Below, one piece after another: positions 22,828 through 33,267 of a stretch of DNA of 64,000 nt. Under the pieces are notes generated by a model. That model was not told where the DNA came from, made no database searches, and saw nothing but the letters and a program-made list of their open reading frames with translations. How positions within the stretch are numbered: position 1 is the first letter of the stretch; the number at the start of each line of letters is the position of its first letter. Location of the stretch: contig OZ017746.1 in the NCBI GenBank assembly GCA_963969365.1, positions 3,100,001-3,164,000 of the forward strand. The letters are read 5' to 3'. This DNA is from Asterochloris sp. CNOR1. Taxonomy: Eukaryota > Chlorophyta > Trebouxiophyceae > Trebouxiales > Trebouxiaceae. A program made the position numbers and the translations under genes.

Positions 22828-25800
22828 ATGGCTCAGCTCAAGCGTGATGTGCAAGCCCTGAGAGGGCGCCTCGCACAGGCAGGAGAGACTAATGCTCTCA
22901 AGATTCATGTCGATGAGGGCCAGGTGCAAGTGTTGCTTCAGGTGGGGCCCCACTGGGATCACGAGTGCCTGAGCAACGCTTCTTCAGCCTTCATGGTTGG
23001 GTGGCACTGTCTCCTTGTGACGATCACCTCACCTCTTGCATCAAGCAATTCAGAACCGACAGATGTTCCTCTGGGTGCGGCTGTAGCCATCACTGTGGCA
23101 TACAGGGGGGCTGCGCATCTCTGGTGCTGCTGCTCCCTTCTGCTGTTGGTGTCTGCTCGCAGGCTGGCGGCCGCACTAACCAGAAGGAGTTCACTGCATT
23201 TGACACCATGCTGCCACCTCCTGCCGCCTTCTATGGTATATCTGCAGGCTGGCAGCTGCACCAAAGAGTGTGTTGTGCTGTACCTGAGTGCCGATGACTA
23301 CCCCAACTCCCAGATGATGGGCATGTGCAACAATGACAATGAGCTGAACAGCAAGCTGGAGGGGCTCAGCGAGCAGTTTGAGTATGGGGCAAGCATCGAG
23401 GAGGTCTTGCAGCAGGTGTGCCTGCCAGCCTGTCTATGAGCAGGCCCAAGCGTCTGCCAAATGGCTTTCCCAAGCCATGCAAGGAGGCTCAGTCTGGCTT
23501 GTTGTCTGCTGCAAGTATCAAGGAGGTCCTGCAGCAGGTTGGCATGCCAGCCTTGCTCTGAGCAGGCCCAAGCATCTGCCAGAGTGGGCTTCACCATGCC
23601 ATGTGCCCTGTGTGCATGTTTCACTCTTGCATGCTCAGCGCAATCTGCTCTCGTAGCGCCTCAGCATGGGATATCCTAATGGTCCAGCCAGCTGGGCAAC
23701 AATGCCTGCAACTGTCTTTGCTGCCATGGAGCCCAGCCTCTATCACATTGCGGATGGTGGATCTAGGGCATGTGTCCTGGCCCTGAAGGCAGCTAGTGAT
23801 GCTGGTGCCTCTGGCGCGCTGCAGCTCGCGTGTCTGGCAGGCATGGGCAGCAACTGAAGCCTAGCTGCCTGCATTTGCAGGTTGTGGGCTTGGCAGGCGT
23901 GGACCTCCAGGCCATCCAGGCCGGCCAGGATGCTGGGGCCTCCGGAGATGAGGCCATGGATCAGGGTGGCGAGTCAGACGGGGACGACAGCAGCGAGGGA
24001 AGTGACGGGCCTGACTTGTATGAGGAGGGCAATGATGTGAGGGGATGCAGTTCATGTCCTGCCTTTCATGTCGGACCCCTGCTGCTGGTTGTTGCCTCTT
24101 TCAGGGGATCCTTGGTTGCTTGTGAGGGGCTGCGCCTGCATCTTTCTGCCGCTGTTGCCTCTAACACTGCTGGAAGGTTGTGTTTGATTGAACCAGAGCC
24201 CATGCAGCCAATTTGTGGCTCACATTTGTGTGCACAAACTGATCTGGCCAGCAAGTAGTTGTTTGCAGAGGGGAGGACCCAGCACAGGCATTCCCCCAGC
24301 TCAGCAATGGTGCTGCCTGCTGAAGCGCTGCAGGAGACCAGCCTGCTGCCAGCAGGGCCGCTATGTACACAGGAGTGCCCACTGCCTCCCCTCCCTCAAG
24401 AGCACACCAGCAAGGCGCTCTTAGCCCCGTGTCTCCCTCTGGCAATGTTTGTGGTGCCAAAACCCAACCTGCTGCCCTGCCAAGCGTCCAGTGTGGAATC
24501 CCGCTCACACCTTCTCCACCACCATTGCAGGAGCGCACCAAGGAGGTGCTGCAGAAGACCAGCCGGTGGGACACTGTGGAGCAGGGCAAGCAGCAGGCCG
24601 ATGACATGGCTGCTGAGGCTGCAGCACGGTTGGCGGGGCAGTCCCTCTCAGCCCTGTCCATGCAGGAGCAGTTGGCTAAGCAGAGGCAGCTGTTCTCGCC
24701 ACAGGAGGCCTACACTATGCTGGTGCGCTCCTCTTGTGAAGCTCTGTAGGTGGGGGCTGGACGGGAAGCTGCCATTGCGTGTAGCGCTTTGCCGCGCAAT
24801 GGAACTGGTGGCAGCCTGCTTGGTGGGTGCGCAGGCCTGCGGCATTGACCTTTTGGGATCATGGCACGCTCCAAGAGAGGCAAGCTGCTGGTGGGCTGCC
24901 TGGCTGCCCTGGCAGGCATGCACAGGCCTGTGCTTGAGACCACAGGGGCTGTGTGCAGGGCCCATGAAGTACATGATACTGATGGGCTGTCTGGCTACAT
25001 GACAGAGGTGCACAGGCCTGGGAGCTGGCTGCCAGCTCTTGCACGGCACTTGAGCTGAAGTCCCGCTGTGATCATCAGGACAAGGAGCTGAGTGTCAGTG
25101 GCAATTGAAGCCAAGGCAGTGCCAACTGCCTGCATGTGTGTAACAGGACATCTGCAGCAGCCCATTGCTCATGTTCTTGCCTGCCACACAAACGCTTTCT
25201 GCCCTGACTGGGCGGCAGTCATGGCTTGTGGGAGGCTTGCTCTTTGGCCTGGGAATCCCTTGGTCTCACTCTCTGCTTTGCCCTGCCAGGCTCATGAGCC
25301 GGAGGTGCCATCTGTGGGGTTGCGGATGCAGTTGCAGTGCACGCTAGTTGATTCCAGCTGGCTGGCTCGAGTCCAGATAGGGGCCTTGCTTGGACCAAAT
25401 TGCACACCATGCTTGCATGCTCAGCTCAGTCAATGTTGATGCTTGCTGTCAGGCCAAGGAGCTGAAGGAGATGATGCTGCACCCCTGTAACGGCGTGGCT
25501 GTCGACGCTGTTGACTACAATGCCTGGCAATGGGTGATGTGGCTGGAGGAGTTTGAGGAGGGTTCAGAACTGGAAAAGGTGCGCACTGCCAGGTCCCCAA
25601 AGCTGCACAGAAGTACATTGCATCATGAGCTACAGCCAGACCCAAGAGCCACAGCAGCAAAGGTAATTAGCCACAGCCCTCAAGGCCATGTAGGGCCAGC
25701 TGGGTCACTTTCAGCATCCAGAAAGGTGTGCTGTATGTCAAAGTGAATTGGTTGCCACCCCTTATGAGCCTTCAGGAGGTGTCACCGTCAGGCGTTCAGA

Positions 25801-28800
25801 AGGGTTTGCTTTGTGCTGGGGCAATGCTCTGCTGTGTTACCATTGGACCTCCTGTAGGTGTGCTGTAGGCCACAATGGAGAGCAGCAAGGCGTGAGCAGC
25901 ATGCAGCTGTGGCTGACCTTCCAATGCCAGCCTGCCACCCTGTGACAGTTGTTCTGTGCACTGCAGAGCCAAGCAGTGAGAGCAGGCAGCTCAGGTTGAC
26001 CATGAAGTGCGGGGTGCATGCTGGCCAAAGGTCAACTGCAGGCTGGCCTGGTCTTCCTCATTGCTGTGACTCCTACAGAAATATCACGGACAGCCACAAG
26101 AGTGGGGACAAGGCATGGGGGTTCATTGGCCGTGTTGATGCTACCTACAGCTCAGGGGAAGAGCAGGGCCTGGGCAGCGGGCAGCTCCAGCAGATGCTTG
26201 CTTGCGGTGAACCGCCATGCCTCTGGCTGCCTGCTTCAGGAGCTGAGCAGGGAGCATGTCTTGGCCACAGGGTGCCGGGGCTTGCAGTGCTGAGGCCGCA
26301 ATGTCCAAGTGCGAGCTCCAGTCCTTCATGGCGCCATGCATCTCTGCTGCAGAAGCCGCAGAAGCTGGCAAAACAGCACAGCCTGGGCAGCATGCAGCTC
26401 ACTTGTTGTCTGATTGCAGTGGTCATGTCTCTGTGCTGCAGGAATTGAAGCAGCTGAGGAAAAGGCACGGCCTGGGCAGCGTGCAGCTGCGGGTGACCTT
26501 CAAGCGGGGTCTGCACCCCTTCTACCCGCCCCTGGTGGAGCTGCTGAGGCCGCGCTTGATTGGGCCCATACCAGGCGCCCTGAGCTCGCATCCCGTCGCG
26601 CAGCTGGGCAAGTGGGACCCCTGGCGCACCATTCGGGCGCTTGCGGCCCAGGTCAAGATGTTCCTGCAGGTGGGCAACCCCAGCACAAAGCTCCTGCCAC
26701 ATCGTCACCGTCTGCATGTGCAATGTATTGCTGCCATGTCAGGTAAGAGGACAGCCAAGCCCCAGCTGGCTTCTGTGTCAGCTACGAGCTCAGCGTCATG
26801 CACTCATGAAGACATCCCTGAGTGCGCTCCCTTCCCACGGAAGGTCTATGAGGCCTGTCATTCAGGTTGCGCCAGCTGGATGCGCACAGCCCACAGCATG
26901 CTGCCCCAAGATGCTTGGTGATGAGCGTCTGTGCACTGTGCAGCTGGCAGCACGGGTGGACGCAGAGTCGCCCATGAACGACCCGGCGAGGCACCCTGAG
27001 AGCGCCTACCTGCCCGTGGAGCAGCAGCTGGCGCGCCTGGAGGCGCTGTCTGGGGCAGTGCCCCTGTGCCTGCCGGCCAATAGGGAGCTGTACAGGCAAG
27101 TGATTCCTTCGAGCACATGCATGTGTCTGGTAAGCGAATGTGAGCCCAGCTGGCCACGCAACTGTGCCTGTGTGCCCATAGGGCGCTGCATTAGAGAGGC
27201 AACGCACTTGCTGCACCAGCATGGGACTCCTGCGCTGTGCCATTGGCTGCCTGGTTTGTAAGTGGCCACAGGGTCAGCCAAGGCTTTTGCGCTGCTCAAA
27301 GCGCCCTTCTTACTATCTAGCTTGATGGATGCCATGACATTGAGTGCTTTGTGACTCTGTGCTGCTGCAGCCACTTCATCAGTGCTGACAACGCTGTGCT
27401 TTGTGTTCACCTGCGTGCACGCCTGCTGCAGTGCGCGAGTCGCTGGTGTGGATGCGCAGCGTCTGGAGGCCATGGCTCGCGATGCCAAGCGGCCCAAAAT
27501 GGGCACAGAGGACATGGGGGGCAAGAAGAAGACGTGAGCCACTCTGCAGAGCTCCTTGCATGTCTGGACGCTGTGGCAGTGGAAGAAGCTGCAGATACCC
27601 TGTCGGGTTGACCACATGCATGTGGCCACTGAGCAGCATCCACAAAATTTGCGTGCTCACCCTGCCAGTGCCATGCAGGGTGTGGGCCTCAGGTGTTGGA
27701 TATGGCCACGACCATGGTGGGGGGGCTGATGACATCTGGAATGCCAGTGCCGCAGAGGCTGCCCAAGCAGCACACGATGCAGAGCTGCAGAAGCTGCTGG
27801 ACGACTTCACTGCAGGCCTGAGGCAGCAGCTAGGTGAGCGTCTGCTGGTGTCTGTTACAGTGGCATGATTGCCTTACAGCAAGCCTGAGGCAGCAGCTTG
27901 GCCAGAGCTCAGTTAAGCGTTTGCTGCCATCTTTGGTCGCGTTCTGCATACACACACTGTTGCGGCAATGCTTTGCATATGCGAGCCTGACTGTGAACGT
28001 CCCCATGCTTGCATACACAGTGCCGTCATGTCGCCATGTGTCTGCCAAATGTCACCTCTGCTGCTGCTGCAGGGCCTGTGCTGGCGAACGACAGCAGCAT
28101 GGAGACAGATGAGCTGGACCAAGCAGAGCTGCAGCTGTGCATGGAGGCACTCGAGTCCTCCTGCTTGTTGCCCTTCTTGGACCAGCAGCTGAGCCAGGCT
28201 TCCTTCAGTGACATGGCCTCCAGGCAGGCACCTGCCATCTTGTGCACACACTGCCTGCCTGGCACTTGCAGTAGTGGTGCTGCACAGGCTGCCCATGCTT
28301 TTGCTGTGTTTTCCTGGCTGCGGTTGGCTGCAGTTGGCTGGGCACATGTGCTGTGGTATGGACATGATGCACTGCAGCACAACTGCTCTTAAAGCGCCAT
28401 GCTGTGTGTGAACTCAGTTTCTGCCATCTTAGTGCCATGCAAGCTGACTGGACGGGGGCGCCTGGCCTGCAGGGCTGGCTACTACACCTCCCTGCTGTCA
28501 GTGGCCAGTTGCCTCTGCTGTCACCCCCTGGCCCACCTGTTGACTGCACCCATGCGCCCTGCCAGTGAGCAGGGAGCTAGCTCGTCCTCAGGTGCGCTGC
28601 ACAGGCTCTGCTGTCTTTGCGGTGTTGGCTCAGTTCATGTGCACTGCGCAGTGTTGCAGTCATATGCGCTGTGTTCCTGGTGCGATGAGCATTTGCTGGT
28701 TTGAGGCAAGCTAGCCTGCAGCCCAGTGCCTTATTGATCTGGTGCACATGGCTGGCACAGCAGGCCACGCTGTTGTGGCTACTTTTGGGTGGAAGCTCTT

Positions 28801-31800
28801 CCCTTGATGCAGCTCTGCCCTGCGCAAAGCTTTTGTGTATGCACCTGACTGCCATGTGCTGAATGAACACCCTGAGCATCCTGTCGCCCAGAAGCACCTG
28901 CCTGGCTGCAGCCACCAACCTGCACAGCATCCTTCTGGGGCTGGCAGGGCAAGCCAGGCACTTCTCGCGGGTGGTGCAGCATGAGGAGCGCCCAGAGAAG
29001 CAGCCAGCAGGTGCGCTTGAACCTCATGTCGGCGCTAGCGGCACTTGGCAGGTCGCTTTCTAGGCGCATGGCGCACAGCCACAAAGCCCCCAGTCAACGC
29101 TCGAATTGCAGTGCTACCGGCCTCCGCACATGTTGCAGCGGACAGCTGGCTCTGGAGAAGCCTTGCATGCAAGTCTATGTATTCCTGTGCTGCTGCTTGC
29201 GGCATGTTCGCAGGGTCTGCTTTGGCTGCTGCTGTGCTGGGTTGCTGGCTCTTGGGGCTCCAGCGCCTGCCTGGCTGCAGTTCCCACAGGTGCCTCCCAG
29301 TGAGTAAGTGTCATACCTGACCTCCCTTGTGGGCTTGCAGCTGCTGCAGAGGCACTGGGGCCCTCAACAACCATGCCCGCAGCTGTAGCCGCTGCAGCTG
29401 CAGCCAAGGAGGCTGAGGAGGAGAGGGGCATGCTGGACCTGGCTCAGCTCATTCAGAGCACTGCAGACGCATCAGCCGCTGTGGTGGCCGGCCAAGGTGA
29501 GTGCCACTGCTGAGGCGTTAGCTGCTCTGGTGGCCGGACAAGGTGGGCATGACTTCTGGCCGTCAGCCTGGTCTTAGCCTCTACTGCGTCCTGCTCGTAT
29601 ATGTAGTGCATCTGTGGCCAGTTGCAGCTTACTGGCACGTCTGCAGGCATACAGGCTCGCTCCGGAAGGCCCAGAACATCAAGACCACCCTGGGCTGCAG
29701 GCTGGTGATGTGCTCTGCAGCATTCTGCACCAAAGACTAATGCTTTTGCCCAGGCCCTGCAGCGTCTGGGGTCACACAGTCAGGGGACCCATCCAAGCTG
29801 CGGGATCCAGAGGAGGTTTATAAAGCAACTCTGCAACCCCTGCAGGTGAGCATCCTGGTAAATGGTATCCTCTTGGCTGGAGGCCACCTGGCAATGAGTC
29901 GCTTAGTGTGCGCTGGAAATTCACGTCCCGTGCAGTCAGGACAGCCTTGATGCGGGTGTGCACTCTCCTGACTGCCTGTGTGAGCACCTTGTGGATGCAC
30001 TACTGACCCACCTGCCTGGATGTGCAGTTTGACACAGTGTCGGCTTACACCAAAGGGGACCACATCTTCTTTGAGAAGCTCGCCAAGGAGGGCACGCGCT
30101 CGCGGCCACGCATGGTCAGGATCGGCAAGGAGATGGCAGGTGGGCTGAGCCTGAAGGCTTATTGCTCTTGCAGGACTTGCTTTTGTGATTGCCGGGTGAT
30201 GCGAGGTGGAGCCTTCCTGGAGAGGCGCCCTCATCGTTGTTGCAGCTCAAGTGGGCTGTCAGTTGGGCAGCAGACTGGCATCTCTCAGCTGTCCTTGGGT
30301 GCTCAGGCTGGCAGCTCGCGTTGAACTGCAGCTCTGCCCTGCCAGCGTGCCATCTGACAGGCCTTGACCCTCAGGGGCGGCTCCCCACCTGCCCAAGTTG
30401 CTTCACTCGCCGTCAAGTCGCCAAATGCCGGAAGTTGCAAGCCACAACCTGGTTGCAGGCATTGGTTCAAGCCTGCCCCTCGCCCGGGGCTCCTCCATCT
30501 TCGTCCGTGTGGACGAGCAGAATGTGCAGCTTTGGAAGGCGCTTATCACAGGTGTGGTCACAGCCTTGCAGTCATGGGTTTTGCATGGCATGCTGCCTGG
30601 CAGCTGCAATGCTGAAGCTCTGTGCTGCATTGCAGGTCCAACAGACACGCCGTACGGTTATGGCTGTTTCGAGTTCGACATGTGAGCAACACCAATGTGG
30701 GGACCTTGAGACTGCTCTTCTGCTTTGCCTTGCTTGCTGTACCTGGAAGTTGGCGCCGTGACAGCAGACTGCTCCTTGCACCCACATTGGGCGCGATGCA
30801 GTCACTTCAGCGCAGAATCCGGCACCGTGCCCTGCAGGTACTTTCCTACTGGGTACCCTAACAGCCCACCATCTGTGCAGATCAGGACAACAGGTGTGGC
30901 CTGGATGCTGCTCATGCCTCGCAAGCGGCTTCTGCTGAAGTGCTTCTGCCACTGCACAGGTGGCGGCTCTGTGAGATTCAATCCCAACCTGTACAAGTGC
31001 GGCAAAGTCTGCCTGAGCCTGCTGGGCACATGGTCTGGTGCTCGTGGTGAGAGCTGGGACCCTGTTGCCTCCAGCATGCTTCAGGTGAGCACTCGTGCTG
31101 AAGAGGTTTGCCTCACTAAGGTTCACATGGCCGCTCATTAGCTTTGCCTGAGGTGCAGGTCCTCATCTCAATCAGCAGTTTGATCCTTGTGGAGCACCCG
31201 TACTACAATGAGCCCGGTGAGGCAGCTGCCTGCAAGCCAACTCAAGCGAGACTTCACAGCGCCTACATAATGATTGTCGATATATGGAAAGCACCTGTCC
31301 ATGAGTTGTCTTTGGGCCGTCCACAACACTGGTCAGTGCTGCTGCTCCCTCTACAGGCTATGAGAGTTCCTACAACACCCCTAGCGGACAGGCTGAGAGC
31401 AGGAAGTACACTGCAAACATCAGGTGGACCACGCTGCTGCTCACCTTGCCACACCTGCACTGAAGCCCTGGCTGCTGCGCTGGCTTGTCACAGCAGCAGC
31501 AGATGTGCAGTTGCATACTTCACCTCGGTGCACATCGCTGAGCTTGTGCCAGACTGTGCCTGCAGGGAGCAGACCCTGCACTGGGCAATCTTCCAGCAGC
31601 TCAAGAGCCCATCTCCAGGCTTTGAGGAAGTCATCAAGGCCCACTTCCGCCTGCAGAAGAATGCCATTGAGCAACAGGTTTGCCTTGCAGTTGACATTAC
31701 TGTTGTCAAGGGCACATCTCAGGCTCTGCCCATGCCACCCTTTCTTCTGGTAACAGCACAGCACATCCACAGCTTCGTCTGCTTTGCTGACAGTACACCT

Positions 31801-31906
31801 GACCCTGCTGCAGTGCGACACGTGGATACAAGAAGCAGATGGCGCTGCAGCCAAACGCATGCGGAGTCACCTCAATTCCTGGCTAGCCCTGCTGCCCAAC
31901 CTATGA
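22828..31906 (+). CDS. BIRC6/UBE2O-class ubiquitin-conjugating enzyme with RWD-like and second UBC-like domains
   Basis: A large E2. Twenty-three exons join in phase from ATG 22828 to TGA 31904, giving about 923 aa. An N-terminal segment with a helix then alternating strands (ALKIHVDEGQVQVLLQ, ECVVLYLSADDYP) looks like an RWD-type fold. An acidic linker follows (about residues 115-145). Residues about 210-380 form a UBC-like domain (WVMWLEEF, LRVTFKRGLHPFYPPLVELL, KWDPWRTI) with no HPN motif or obvious catalytic Cys. A helical middle region follows. The C-terminal UBC (about 720-905) closely matches BIRC6: RGSSIFVRVDEQ, FNPNLYKCGKVCLSLLGTW (active-site Cys near 790, FNPN for HPN), LILVEHPYYNEPGYE, NIREQTLHWAI and SPGFEEVIKAHF. 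No BIR domain is present. The introns starting at 27096 and 28224 are GC-AG by phase. It converges with prefoldin 4. The middle exons (28073-29010) are the least certain. Confidence 0.88.
23389..23602 (+). repeat. Tandem duplication of exon 2 end plus donor (E2 gene)
   Basis: About 90 bp starting GCAAGCATCGAGGAGGTC at 23389, spanning the exon 2 end and donor at 23416, is repeated from 23511 (GCAAGTATCAAGGAGGTC). The period is 122 bp. The second copy keeps CAGCAG|GT and the later landmark GAGCAGGCCCAAGC.TCTGCCA. Only the first copy is used as exon in the phase-consistent model. Confidence 0.85.
25889..26500 (+). repeat. Three degenerate copies of an exon start upstream of the real exon (E2 gene, intron 5)
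   Basis: The start of exon 6 (from 26442, CCTGGGCAGCGTGCAGCTG core at about 26477) is echoed in its own upstream intron at about 25889-25940 (GAGCAGCATGCAGCTG then GGCTGACCTTCC), 26162-26190 (CCTGGGCAGCGGGCAGCT) and 26345-26405 (CTGCAGAAG...CAGCCTGGGCAGCATGCAGCT). The last includes an acceptor-like CTGCAG at the same relative place as the real acceptor. Confidence 0.75.
27811..27910 (+). repeat. Exon 9 end/donor copy (E2 gene)
   Basis: The end of exon 9 with its donor (GCCTGAGGCAGCAGCTAGGT, 27815-27835) recurs at about 27878-27900 as GCCTGAGGCAGCAGCTTGG, about 63 bp downstream inside the intron. A recognisable tail follows in both (GCGTCTGCTGG versus GCGTTTGCTGC). Confidence 0.75.
29469..29550 (+). 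repeat. Exon 13 end/donor copy (E2 gene)
   Basis: The exon end and donor GTGGTGGCCGGCCAAGGTGA (29481-29500) is repeated as CTGGTGGCCGGACAAGGTGG at about 29527-29546. The period is roughly 46 bp, and the copied donor is intact as GGTGGG. Confidence 0.8.
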
Positions 31907-32121
31907 AGTAGAGTCCAACCCTCCTGCACGTTCCCCGACCCGCATGCTGACCCCAGCAGACCTTTCTCTGACATGATTCTGCACTAAAACTTTCATGTGC
32001 AGCACTATTCATCTGAACAGGGCCAAAAGCTGCGGCTCTTTAGGCAGCAGGCACTGCAGTTCACCAGGTTTTAATGGGACATGCAGGTGGCAGACTAGGA
32101 TGGGCCTGCCTTGCCTTCATG

Positions 32122-33029
32122 CTATTCTTCAAGGTTTATCGAGTCGCCCAGCTTAGCATAGAGGTCCTGCACATGAATGGTTGTGAGAGCATGTCACAGG
32201 TACCACCAGATGATGTTGCTGTGTGCAGGAGAGTTCCCTCAAGCTAGATGGCCATGAAGCTTGCATTCAGAGCCTGTTGGTGTTGTTTCTGACAAGTGCC
32301 AGTCAGCATGTGCCTCCTCACCTTTTTCAAATCTGCCATTGACTCCTGTATTTTTGCCAGCTCCTCTGTCAGCTCCTGCAGCTCCTCTGAGCTCTTGTCA
32401 GAAGCTGCAGCATGGGAAGCAAGTTAGCTGAGTCAGGGATTGCAGGTGTAAGCTGAGCAGCAACAAAGAGGCCCCCATGCAGCACAGAAGCAATATCAAG
32501 GCATTGGCCAGTAAGTGGTTGGGACAGGCCTTGTCAAGGGTTGCTGCAAGCTACCTTCTTGCACAAATGCCTCGGCCTCATCAGGCGTCGCGGCCAGGAA
32601 GCAGTCGCCTATCCCATACCTTGCCTGCACCACACAGTGCTTGTAAGGCAGCCAGGCAGCCGCCATAAGCAGCAGCACAGAAAGGGGATCCGCACCTGCT
32701 CCTCATCCGCCAGCATCAGCTCATTTGCTGCATCCTCCAAAGCCTCAATCTCGCCCTGTGCAACACACACACTGGCTATCAGCAGGCAGATGGGCTTGCC
32801 CTGCTGGGGAACTAGGCAGAATGCAGGTGGACTTCTGGACTTGCACCGAGAGGCCAGCAGAGATTCTGCCCGTGCAGACTGCAGCCTTTCACTGACAGAG
32901 GCTGCCCACCTGAGTTGTGGTGATGGCATTCTTGAGCTCATGCATCCGCACGTTGAGCCTGCCGAAAGCGTTGATCTTGTGTTGATCCTCTTGAGTCACC
33001 TCCACATCGGATGGCGATGGCCCAGACAT
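32122..33029 (-). CDS. PFDN4: Prefoldin subunit 4
   Basis: Beta-type subunit of the cytosolic prefoldin hexamer, which passes nascent actin and tubulin to the chaperonin CCT. Five exons (33029-32910, 32755-32696, 32624-32555, 32404-32322, 32166-32122) give 125 aa, matching the family length. Family features are clear: VTQEDQHKINAFGRLNVRM at the first coiled-coil helix, EALEDAANELMLADEEQ leading into the beta hairpin, ARYGIGDCFLAATPDEAEAF and a second helix ending in LYAKLGDSINLEE. The start ATG sits nine residues before the conserved EVTQED, as in orthologues. The gene converges with the E2 gene (215 bp between stops) and diverges from the next + gene (238 bp between starts). Confidence 0.95.
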
Positions 33030-33267
33030 GGAGGTCTATGTTCTTGCATGAACCATGAAATGGTTACTTAATCTCTCTCTGCCGCCCAAAAGTGATCTGC
33101 GCAAGATTGACCCAGCACCCCAAGGCCACTGTCATGCATGCCCGATGATCTGGCCAGGCAGAGCACGTTGCCTGCTGCACTGAGCTTGGGCTGATGGTGT
33201 GTTCTCATGCTTCAGCTGCACCAAACCAGGTGCCGAGTGAGTGACAGTGCTTTGCTTCGCAGAAATC

